From Actinomycetes bacterium (GTDB taxonomy: Bacteria > Actinomycetota > Acidimicrobiia > Acidimicrobiales > Acidimicrobiaceae), in the NCBI GenBank assembly GCA_021844725.1, contig JAKBSX010000127.1:1-7371 (forward strand): DNA of 7,371 nt, read 5' to 3'. Position 1 is the stretch's first letter. The number at the start of each line of letters is the position of its first letter. Below are positions 1-4,445 of this stretch, one piece after another. The notes below the pieces were generated by a model. That model had not been told where the DNA came from. It did not search any database and was given only the letters and a program-made list of their open reading frames with translations. Position numbers and translations under genes: made by a program.

Positions 1-72
1 TTCTTTGAGGTGCCTCGATTTTTCTTTCCTTCGGTACTTCGAATAGGAGGCCAACAGAAAATTCCGAATTCT

Positions 73-108
73 CTATCTAGTGTAATACGTTCGTGCTACA
101 CTAGATAG
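73..108. promoter_or_regulatory. Inverted repeat, likely autoregulatory operator of TA cassette A
   Basis: Two perfect 12-bp arms, CTATCTAGTGTA (73-84) and TACACTAGATAG (97-108), flank a 12-nt spacer. The right arm contains the predicted -10 box and stops exactly one base before the GTG start codon at 109. A dyad covering the promoter of a TA operon is the usual site for repression by an RHH antitoxin, and such an antitoxin is encoded 300 bp downstream. The operator role is inferred; the repeat itself is directly visible. Confidence 0.6.
97..102 (+). promoter_or_regulatory. -10 box of cassette A, leaderless start
   Basis: TACACT fits the actinobacterial TANNNT -10 pattern. It ends 6 nt before the GTG at 109, so transcription would begin at or next to the start codon. 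An in-frame stop at 106-108 rules out any earlier start, and no Shine-Dalgarno sequence precedes the GTG. No convincing -35 box is seen. Confidence 0.45.
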
Positions 109-418
109 GTGAGAGATACAGATGTCTTAGACTGGAAATATCGGGCAGAGTACATACGAAGTCGATCGTTTAGACGTCCTGGTGATAAAGATATCGAACC
201 TGACTGGGCAAACGAGGCGTTTCCCGATGACGACGCTCTAATCGAGTGGCCTGACCCTGCTTCCAAATATGGCGGGAACCGATCGACTTATCGGTTACTC
301 GAAGACTGCACGTATCGTAATTGTCGTAATTTACTTACGAGACGAGAAGATTGGAGTAAATGCATGGAAGGCAAACGAAACTCAGGCCCGCCGTTATTGG
401 AGGAGAGATCATGAATAA
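109..418 (+). pseudogene. TA toxin broken by a +1 frameshift, first gene of cassette A
   Basis: The frame from GTG 109 gives a toxin-like N-terminal half, including RRPGDKDIEPDWANEA and WPDPASKYGG, up to about codon 60 (288). After that it degenerates into unrelated residues and stops at 414. Moving to the +1 frame from 290 gives IGYSKTARIVIVVIYLRD then GVNAWKANETQARRYW, ending at TAA 416-418. The joined product is about 102 aa. From memory this matches small actinobacterial proteins, often annotated as hypothetical or transposase-like, that sit upstream of RHH antitoxins and carry R[SV]xxVIGYS and NAWxAN motifs. The restored end overlaps the antitoxin start by 8 nt, as expected for a TA operon. 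Either the toxin is dead, or a programmed +1 shift at the ACTTATC site (286-292) is used, or this is a sequencing error. Confidence 0.72.
399..405 (+). promoter_or_regulatory. Ribosome binding site deciding the antitoxin start at 411
   Basis: GGAGGAG lies 5 nt before ATG 411 and inside the end of the toxin frame. It favours 411 over the upstream in-frame ATG at 360. Confidence 0.7.
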
Positions 419-737
419 TAAAAACCTTGAACAACTTATAAACCAAGAGACAGAGGCATCTGAGTTGGCACACGATGTCCCCGTATCAGATAAGGCCGTG
501 CGTAAAAGCAGGACCAAGTCAGTGATCTACTCCGTTCGGCTTACTCCCGAACAAATCAATGAAATACAGCATGTCGCGAATGCTGCCGATATTCCACCAT
601 CGGCACTGGTACGCGATTGGGTATTGCAAGGACTTACTAATGAAAAGCACGGATCGGATGTCGATGCCATATTGGATTCCTTGGTCAAGGACGTCAATCA
701 ACTTCAACGACACCTTTCCCAAGGAAAAGCGTCCTAA
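411..737 (+). CDS. RHH (CopG-like) antitoxin of cassette A
   Basis: A 108-aa protein. After a variable N-terminal segment, residues 37-75 form a ribbon-helix-helix pattern: strand SVIYSVRL, helix TPEQINEIQHVANAA, turn DIPPS, helix ALVRDWVLQGL. This family binds DNA as a dimer and normally represses its own operon while neutralising the upstream toxin. ATG 411 is chosen over the in-frame ATG at 360 because GGAGGAG (399-405) lies 5 nt upstream. It is the one gene here with a strong Shine-Dalgarno. The start overlaps the restored toxin end (418), giving translational coupling. The order is toxin first, antitoxin second, the reverse of cassettes B, C and D. The antitoxin is intact although its toxin is frameshifted. 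The family call is confident; the exact toxin partner family is less so. Confidence 0.78.
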   Translation: MNNKNLEQLINQETEASELAHDVPVSDKAVRKSRTKSVIYSVRLTPEQINEIQHVANAADIPPSALVRDWVLQGLTNEKHGSDVDAILDSLVKDVNQLQRHLSQGKAS

Positions 738-766
738 CTTAATCGTCTCAGCAGAAGCTCTTGACT

Positions 767-783
767 AGCTCCGCCAGTGGAAA
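767..783 (+). repeat. 17-bp motif left of att core 1, copy of 4204-4220
   Basis: AGCTCCGCCAGTGGAAA matches 16 of 17 bases at 4204-4220, which lies to the left of core 4. Here it ends 56 bp before the core and there 38 bp before. It may be a binding site on the left arm of the attachment site, or a trace of shared cassette ancestry. The rest of 738-839 shows no gene. Confidence 0.5.
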
Positions 784-839
784 CACAAATCTTTCGAAGA
801 GCCAGATCTTCATTATTCAAAATATGATTTTATGATTTG

Positions 840-881
840 CTCACTCGGAGGGGCTCGAACCCCCAACCCTCTGATCCGAAA
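840..881 (-). repeat. att core 1, tRNA-Arg 3' end fragment (most diverged copy)
   Basis: On the minus strand it reads from the anticodon loop through the T-arm (GGGGGTTCGAGCCCCTC) to the 3' acceptor strand of a tRNA-Arg. It differs from cores 3 and 4 at 841, 843, 853 and 881. There is no D-arm and no 5' acceptor strand, so it is not a tRNA gene. Confidence 0.8.
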
Positions 882-1027
882 TAGAAATATCTCGTTTCAA
901 ATAGTGCCTTGCGTCATCAGATTATTGCATACAGGCTGGTCTAATCGTTATTTCTGCACGTGAGTTGCAACACCGTGCAACAATTCGGTATTAACTGAAA
1001 CGGCTTTGTTGGGTTTATGTTGGGTTT
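882..1027 (+). repeat. Conserved att tail 1 with paired arm-like motifs
   Basis: The 146 bp after the core is imperfectly repeated after cores 2 and 3. Shared blocks include CTCGTTTCAA, TTATTGCATA, AGGCTG and TCTAATCGTT. It ends with two motif pairs: TGCAACA at 966 and 976, and TGTTGGGTTT at 1007 and 1018, spaced 10 and 11 bp. The two pairs are roughly inverted relative to each other (CAACA against TGTTG). Short phased repeats beside an att core are typical of integrase arm-type sites. The role is inferred. Confidence 0.65.
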
Positions 1028-1323
1028 GCCTAGACACGTAGTTATCTATTTCAGACAACAGTTTACTTCTTGAGTGGTGGCCCGAGCAATTCCAGGGGAA
1101 GTGGGAGTCCTAAAACGGCAATAGCCCATAGAAATGACTGTCAATCAAAACCACGGCGCCCTCTTGCAGAATCCCACACTCCTAGTGGCTTTTATAGGCC
1201 GACACAATTGCCTCGCTAAGTATTAGACCTGGCAAACCACTTTAAGACACCTCGATATACATAGTGTTCGCGGACATTGATAAATCGAACCGCTCGGAAG
1301 CTGAAAGTTCGAATACAATACGC
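1028..1323. other. Gene-free stretch before cassette B operon
   Basis: About 300 bp with no credible ORF in either strand. A short inverted repeat, TCGAAC (1285-1290) and GTTCGA (1307-1312), lies just upstream of the -10 box and could be part of an operator. Nothing else is recognisable. Confidence 0.5.
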
Positions 1324-1329
1324 TATAAT
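1324..1329 (+). promoter_or_regulatory. -10 box of cassette B, leaderless start
   Basis: A consensus TATAAT ends 7 nt before ATG 1337, so the transcript should begin at about the start codon. There is no Shine-Dalgarno. This supports ATG 1337 as the start rather than the in-frame codons at 1277 or 1331, which would lie upstream of the transcription start. Confidence 0.65.
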
Positions 1330-1336
1330 TATGTAC

Positions 1337-1609
1337 ATGACAACTCTTCCGGTCGCCGATGCTCGAGCTCACTTTTCAAAATTGATTGACGAAGCTGCAT
1401 CTACTCATGAACGGTTTGAAATCACACGCAACGGTATACGTGCTGCTGTGCTTCTAGGCGTTGACGACTACGACTCTCTACGCGAGACTATAGCTGTTTT
1501 GTCTGACTCGGAACTCTTAGTCGAACACGTAAAGGGTCTAGCTGCTATAGCAGAAGGTGACTATGTAGACGCTAAAGAACTCGCCCGCCTTATGCATTAT
1601 GCAGACTAA
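1337..1609 (+). CDS. Phd/YefM-family antitoxin (cassette B)
   Basis: A 90-aa protein with the Phd/YefM N-terminal DNA-binding fold: PVADARAHFSKLIDEA at residues 5-20, then FEITRNGIRAAVLLGVDDYD and SLRETIAVLSD. The acidic C-terminal half, EGDYVDAKELARLMHYAD, would wrap the toxin. The family neutralises a RelE/ParE-type partner by direct binding, and the complex represses the operon. The start is set by the -10 box at 1324-1329. The stop is directly followed by the toxin ATG (TAAATG), so translation is likely coupled. Function is confidently assigned by family; the specific name (RelB, YefM) is not settled. Confidence 0.88.
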   Translation: MTTLPVADARAHFSKLIDEAASTHERFEITRNGIRAAVLLGVDDYDSLRETIAVLSDSELLVEHVKGLAAIAEGDYVDAKELARLMHYAD

Positions 1610-1885
1610 ATGAATGAAAGCAGCTATAGCCTTCAAATTGCCGGTCCAGCCGCTCGCGCACTAGCTGAAGCACTGCCTCCAAAAATCGCAGCCGCGGCAT
1701 ATTCCTTCATCACTGGTCCATTGCTGGACAATCCGCAAAGGGTCGGTAAGCAACTTCAGCCACCACTTGCTCCGACTTGGTCGGCTCACCGAGGTGAATA
1801 CCGCGTGTTGTATCTTATCGATGAGACCTCTCGTGCAGTTAAAGTCACCGCGATCCGCCACAGAAGCGACGCCTACAGGGACTAG
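1610..1885 (+). CDS. RelE/ParE-family toxin (cassette B)
   Basis: A 91-aa basic protein of typical RelE length. It begins YSLQIAGPAARALAEALPPK (helical region), continues with PQRVGKQLQPPL and the strand HRGEYRVLYLIDE (residues 60-72), and ends KVTAIRHRSDAYRD. The Arg residues in RGEYR and the terminal RHRxxAYR are the positions conserved in RelE mRNA interferases, which cleave mRNA in the ribosome A site. It starts immediately after the antitoxin stop and has no separate promoter or Shine-Dalgarno. It looks complete. A ParE-like gyrase target cannot be excluded, but the RHRxxAY end favours RelE. Confidence 0.86.
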   Translation: MNESSYSLQIAGPAARALAEALPPKIAAAAYSFITGPLLDNPQRVGKQLQPPLAPTWSAHRGEYRVLYLIDETSRAVKVTAIRHRSDAYRD

Positions 1886-1950
1886 ATGTCACACCTAAAA
1901 AAGCCGCTAGACGACCGCGAATATCCGAAGAGCCACCACTCATGTAGCAG

Positions 1951-1992
1951 CGCGCTCGAAGGGACTCGAACCCCCAACCCTCTGATCCGAAG
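1951..1992 (-). repeat. att core 2, tRNA-Arg 3' end fragment
   Basis: Matches cores 3 and 4 at 41 of 42 positions; the one difference turns CTCGGAGG into CTCGAAGG. It is in the same orientation as the other copies. The stretch 1886-1950 before it holds no gene. Confidence 0.82.
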
Positions 1993-2139
1993 ATAGATAG
2001 AACTCGTTTCAAGTGGTGCCTTATGACGTCACGTTATTGCATATAGGCTGCTCTATTCGTTTTTTCTACACTAAGACTGCAACCACGTGCAACAATTGGG
2101 TTCTACTTGAAACGACTTTGTTGGGTTTTTGTTGGGATT
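1993..2139 (+). repeat. Conserved att tail 2 with paired arm-like motifs
   Basis: This is the counterpart of 882-1027. TGCAACC (2078) and TGCAACA (2088) are 10 bp apart. TGTTGGGTTT (2119) and TGTTGGGATT (2130) are 11 bp apart. Shared blocks include CTCGTTTCAA, TTATTGCATATAGGCTG and TGAAACGACTTTG. The motif spacing matches tail 1 although the intervening bases have changed. Confidence 0.65.
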
Positions 2140-2282
2140 TCAAAGTGGTAAATACCCCGTGGAATTGTGTATAGAAATAGCCAGTCTGGAACGACAAAGC
2201 AAATGTTGAGGAATAAAACTAAGCAAGACGACAAGATAGAAGCTACATTGGCGAATTTGAAAATCTCCAATATCAATATCCG

Positions 2283-2318
2283 TCTACCATCACAATCAAT
2301 CTACAAATCATCTACAAT
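2283..2318 (+). promoter_or_regulatory. Promoter of cassette C with TCTAC direct repeats
   Basis: The -10 box TACAAT (2313-2318) ends 6 nt before ATG 2325, giving a leaderless arrangement. TCTACCAT (2283), TCTACAAA (2300) and TCTACAAT (2311) are direct repeats, the last two 11 bp apart. That is the spacing expected for adjacent RHH dimers binding their own promoter. The interval 2140-2282 shows no gene. Confidence 0.5.
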
Positions 2319-2324
2319 AGGATC

Positions 2325-2561
2325 ATGACATCATCAGATACCACAACAGTTCGGGTTCGGCGCCCCGACTCTGAACGACTACAATCCTTAGCAAAGAGTA
2401 GGCAAACTACTGTTGTTGAGATTGTTCACACAGCAATAGAAGCTTTGGAACGTCAAGAGTTCCTAAGCGGTTTGAATAACGATTACCGACGCTTACGCGA
2501 GGATCCAGATCTCTGGAAGGAGTACTGGGCGGATCGTGATGAATGGGACTCACTGGCTTGA
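2325..2561 (+). CDS. RHH antitoxin, MazE-like (cassette C)
   Basis: A 78-aa protein. Residues 7-45 have a ribbon-helix-helix pattern: strand TTVRVRRPD, helix SERLQSLAKSR, QTTVVEIVHTAIEALERQ. The C-terminal part is acidic and aromatic-rich (DPDLWKEYWADRDEWDSLA), as in RHH MazE-type antitoxins whose tail occupies the MazF groove. The start is placed by the leaderless -10 box. The end overlaps the toxin start by 19 nt. It is expected to repress its own promoter through the TCTAC repeats. The call is by fold and context; the E. coli-type MazE (AbrB fold) is unrelated. Confidence 0.82.
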   Translation: MTSSDTTTVRVRRPDSERLQSLAKSRQTTVVEIVHTAIEALERQEFLSGLNNDYRRLREDPDLWKEYWADRDEWDSLA

Positions 2562-2893
2562 TTTGGAGTGGAGCTATTTACGATGTCAATTTGGGGCAAC
2601 CTATAGGTCACGAGCCAGGATTAACGCGACCAGCGGTTGTCGTTTCTGTGGACATTATCAATAACGGACCAGGAGAACTTGTCGCGGTGGTTCCCATATC
2701 GTCTAAGTTCTACGGCCTGCGGAGTCATGTTGAGTTGGAGCCTGGAACTTCGGGTCTCGATCATGTTTCATACGCCCGTTGTGACCAAATTCGTACAATA
2801 TCAACACGCCGCCTGTCCATTCGGCTGGGCGAAGCTGCTCAAGATGAAGTTCACAAAATCAGTCAGGCACTTCGATTTATTCTGGACCTATAA
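2543..2893 (+). CDS. mazF: MazF/PemK-family toxin (cassette C)
   Basis: A 116-aa protein with clear MazF features: SGAIYDVNLGQPIGHEPG, then LTRPAVVVSVD (R29 and P30 correspond to the conserved active-site Arg and its Pro), VAVVPISS (51-54), LEPGTSGLDHVSYARCDQIR and a closing helix ending in ALRFILDL. MazF enzymes are sequence-specific single-strand RNA endonucleases that arrest translation. The usual GE/GD before the IY is GA here, and the catalytic Thr position seems to be Ser (S53); both are readings by eye. The start at 2543 overlaps the antitoxin by 19 nt with no Shine-Dalgarno, so expression depends on translational coupling. It appears full length. Confidence 0.9.
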   Translation: MGLTGLIWSGAIYDVNLGQPIGHEPGLTRPAVVVSVDIINNGPGELVAVVPISSKFYGLRSHVELEPGTSGLDHVSYARCDQIRTISTRRLSIRLGEAAQDEVHKISQALRFILDL

Positions 2894-2956
2894 AAAGATC
2901 AAACAAACCACTGAAATATGGCTCTTCAGCTTTTATCGGGTCGCTAATTCTCTCAC

Positions 2957-2982
2957 CCATTATTATTCAACAACTTGAATGG
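2957..2982 (+). terminator. Weak stem-loop after mazF, possible terminator
   Basis: CCATT and AATGG with inner CAA/TTG can pair around the loop CAAC, leaving a six-base bulge. There is no clear T-tract, so the terminator call is weak. The rest of 2894-3002 shows no gene. Confidence 0.2.
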
Positions 2983-3002
2983 TTAATAGAATACTTATAC
3001 CG

Positions 3003-3044
3003 CGCGCTCGGAGGGACTCGAACCCCCAACCCTCTGATCCGAAG
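3003..3044 (-). repeat. att core 3, tRNA-Arg anticodon loop to 3' end
   Basis: Identical to core 4 over 44 bp (3002-3045 against 4258-4301). On the minus strand this copy also keeps a full anticodon arm: stem TCTGA, loop CTTCGGA, stem TCAGA, giving anticodon UCG (Arg). No D-arm or 5' acceptor strand follows, so no tRNA can be made from it. Confidence 0.85.
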
Positions 3045-3190
3045 TCAGATAAATTCGTTTCAAATGGCGCCTTGTGGCGTCAAATTATTCCATATAGGCT
3101 GGTCTAATCGTTGTTTGCGCAAGGAGGCTGTAACAAGGTGCGACCATTCGGCGCCAGATGATCCGAAAATGTTGGGTTTTTGTTGGGTCT
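3045..3190 (+). repeat. Conserved att tail 3 with paired arm-like motifs
   Basis: Shares TTCGTTTCAAATGG, ATATAGGCTGGTCTAATCGT and the closing TGTTGGGTTT (3170) plus TGTTGGGTCT (3181) with tails 1 and 2. The TGCAACA pair is degraded here to TGTAACA (3129) and TGCGACC (3139) but keeps its 10-bp spacing. Confidence 0.6.
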
Positions 3191-3416
3191 GCTTTGGGGC
3201 GTTATTTTGGTAAAAACCCGCTAGCTTACTTTCACCCAACCACTATTTCACTCACTACTTTCTACCGGCAGATGAAGCCGAGTCGGCGAAATTGACAGAA
3301 TGCGCAATCATGGAATACCGAGTTAAAGTGGCTCAACCAAGGAGTTGAACTATCACCGACCACATTTGGTTCTGACAGCGTAGCACACGGTCAAGAGCAA
3401 CGTAATACGAGAAGGT
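3191..3416. other. Gene-free stretch between att tail 3 and vapC
   Basis: About 225 bp with no credible ORF. A short inverted repeat, AACCAA (3335-3340) and TTGGTT (3366-3371), is present but has no T-tract. It lies 3' of vapC (minus strand) and would contain that operon's terminator, which I cannot identify. Confidence 0.4.
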
Positions 3417-3833
3417 TCAAAGTATGATGAGGTTTCCCCGATAACCCAATTTGCTCTTTGTGGGCCAGCCTCGGTCAGTGGTAACGAGTACATCAGCCCC
3501 TCTTTGAATAGCGGTCGCCACGACTAGGGCATCGGGAAGCTTAAGTTTTTGGCCATGACGAGCCCGAAGTTTCGCTGCCTCAACGGCAATCTCTGAATCA
3601 AGTTCCACAATCAATAATGGTAACCGTTCAATAAATTCACATATGGCCGCGACTGAAGATTCACCCCTACGCGCCGGAGACACGAGCGACTCAGCAAAGG
3701 CCGATGCTGGCAGGGCGATTCGGTCGCCACGTTGTTGTGCACTTACGAGTTCTCGCTTTGCCCCACTATGATGCGCATCGTCCTCATCAAGAAAGGCAAT
3801 TAGAATGCCAGCGTCGACTAGAGTCAGTCCCAT
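3417..3833 (-). CDS. vapC: VapC-type PIN-domain ribonuclease toxin (cassette D)
   Basis: A 138-aa PIN-domain protein of normal VapC length. The acidic metal-binding residues expected in the family are visible: D7 in LTLVDAGILIAFLD, E48 in SAFAESL, D101 in LKLPDALVVATAI, and D120 in LVTTDRGW. VapC proteins are Mg-dependent RNases, several of which cut initiator tRNA or rRNA; the target here is unknown. It starts 10 nt inside the end of vapB (ATGGGACTGA), so the two are translationally coupled. The pair runs opposite to the TA operons of cassettes A-C. All key residues are present and the toxin is probably active. Confidence 0.9.
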   Translation of the reverse strand: MGLTLVDAGILIAFLDEDDAHHSGAKRELVSAQQRGDRIALPASAFAESLVSPARRGESSVAAICEFIERLPLLIVELDSEIAVEAAKLRARHGQKLKLPDALVVATAIQRGADVLVTTDRGWPTKSKLGYRGNLIIL

Positions 3834-4066
3834 TCATTGCGCAGTTGATCAAGAATTCTCTGATCGAATACTCCCGTCAGGGATCCAGAGAACCGCTCCA
3901 GAACGTCGTCTTGGCGTTCAAGTACCACCCGTCCTGGGCCTTCAGCCCGCGCCATCACTCGCTCACCGGCTTCCAGACCCGCAATGCGCATCGCATCAAT
4001 CGGAATGGTTACCTGGTGCTTCACACTAATTTTCGTGCTCCGACCCTGATTCTTTACTTTCTCCAT
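3824..4066 (-). CDS. vapB: VapB antitoxin, AbrB/MazE swapped-hairpin fold (cassette D)
   Basis: An 80-aa protein. Residues 10-50 have the AbrB pattern STKISVKHQVTIPIDAMR, then GLEAGERVMARAEGPGRVVLE, the DNA-binding double-psi hairpin. The C-terminal segment DDVLERFSGSLTGVFDQRIL resembles the toxin-binding tail of VapB proteins. It neutralises VapC and the complex should repress the operon. The reading frame is open back to 4225, but ATG 4066 is chosen: the preceding residues are not family-like and a -10 box lies 8 nt upstream. The end overlaps vapC by 10 nt. Confidence 0.85.
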   Translation of the reverse strand: MEKVKNQGRSTKISVKHQVTIPIDAMRIAGLEAGERVMARAEGPGRVVLERQDDVLERFSGSLTGVFDQRILDQLRNEWD

Positions 4067-4074
4067 ACTTGTAA

Positions 4075-4080
4075 AGAATA
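4075..4080 (-). promoter_or_regulatory. -10 box of vapBC, leaderless start
   Basis: Minus strand TATTCT ends 8 nt before ATG 4066, the same short spacing as in cassettes A-C. There is no Shine-Dalgarno before the ATG. Confidence 0.45.
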
Positions 4081-4203
4081 GCACCCATTCGCTCCAAGCA
4101 AAACATCCAAAAATAGAAAACCAAATTACACCGAGAGCAATTGAGCAACCGTCTGTTAATTTACGAGATACATCATAAGATTCGTTATACAATCCAGATT
4201 GGC

Positions 4204-4220
4204 AGCTCAGCCAGTGGAAA
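4204..4220 (+). repeat. 17-bp motif left of att core 4, copy of 767-783
   Basis: AGCTCAGCCAGTGGAAA, one mismatch from the copy left of core 1. Cores 2 and 3 have no clear copy. The rest of 4081-4258 shows no gene. Confidence 0.5.
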
Positions 4221-4258
4221 AGCAAGCCTATTCCCTATAATTATGAGTGCACCTATAG

Positions 4259-4300
4259 CGCGCTCGGAGGGACTCGAACCCCCAACCCTCTGATCCGAAG
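4259..4300 (-). repeat. att core 4, integrase-proximal tRNA-Arg 3' end fragment
   Basis: Identical to core 3. Unlike cores 1-3 it is not followed by the arm-motif tail. To its right lie 145 bp of different sequence and then the 3' end of the integrase gene. This position corresponds to the recombination site next to the integrase in a phage or ICE. Confidence 0.85.
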
Positions 4301-4445
4301 TTAGAAGCTTCAGGGCTTCTACCAGGAACGATGTAAAACAGAAATGACTAAATACCGATACTGACCTGCTATTACTGTTCACTAGTGTACATAGGTGTTT
4401 CTGGGTAATATTTTCGTAACTGTACACCAACTACCCACCAAAACA
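4301..4445. other. Integrase-side arm of att site 4
   Basis: Gene-free DNA between core 4 and the integrase stop. It has a 7-bp stem (TAGAAGC 4302-4308, GCTTCTA 4315-4321) and GTGTAC (4385) with GTACAC (4422). It lacks the TGTTGGGTTT pairs of tails 1-3, so it would be the opposite arm of the attachment site. That role is inferred from position. Confidence 0.35.

Noticed and set aside
9..28. Terminator-like GAGGTGCCTC followed by T-rich sequence
   Set aside because: The stem is four base pairs with a two-base loop, too weak to call a terminator.
795..804. CGAAGAGCCA shared with 1926-1935, with TGGCTCTTC inverted at 2919-2927
   Set aside because: Short, at different distances from the cores and in mixed orientation; possibly chance.
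840..881. Intact tRNA gene at the att cores
   Set aside because: All four copies lack the D-arm and 5' acceptor strand on the minus strand, so they are 3' fragments only.
2637..2978. Second plus-strand ORF overlapping mazF
   Set aside because: It is a shadow of the mazF frame with no family-like features and no start signal.
3329..3372. tRNA-like remnant with GTTCAACTCC on the minus strand
   Set aside because: Only a T-arm-like decamer is suggestive; no consistent acceptor or anticodon arm could be drawn.
3704..4081. Plus-strand ORFs opposite vapB and vapC
   Set aside because: They are antisense to well-supported genes with all PIN and AbrB residues in place.
4067..4225. Longer vapB start at 4225
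   Set aside because: The upstream residues are hydrophobic and unlike VapB, and the -10 box at 4075-4080 lies inside this extension.
840..4300. CRISPR array
   Set aside because: Four repeats more than 1 kb apart with protein-coding DNA between them are not a CRISPR arrangement.
4185..4430. Minus-strand ORF across core 4
   Set aside because: It mostly translates the tRNA-derived core and the gene-free arm DNA; no recognisable protein.
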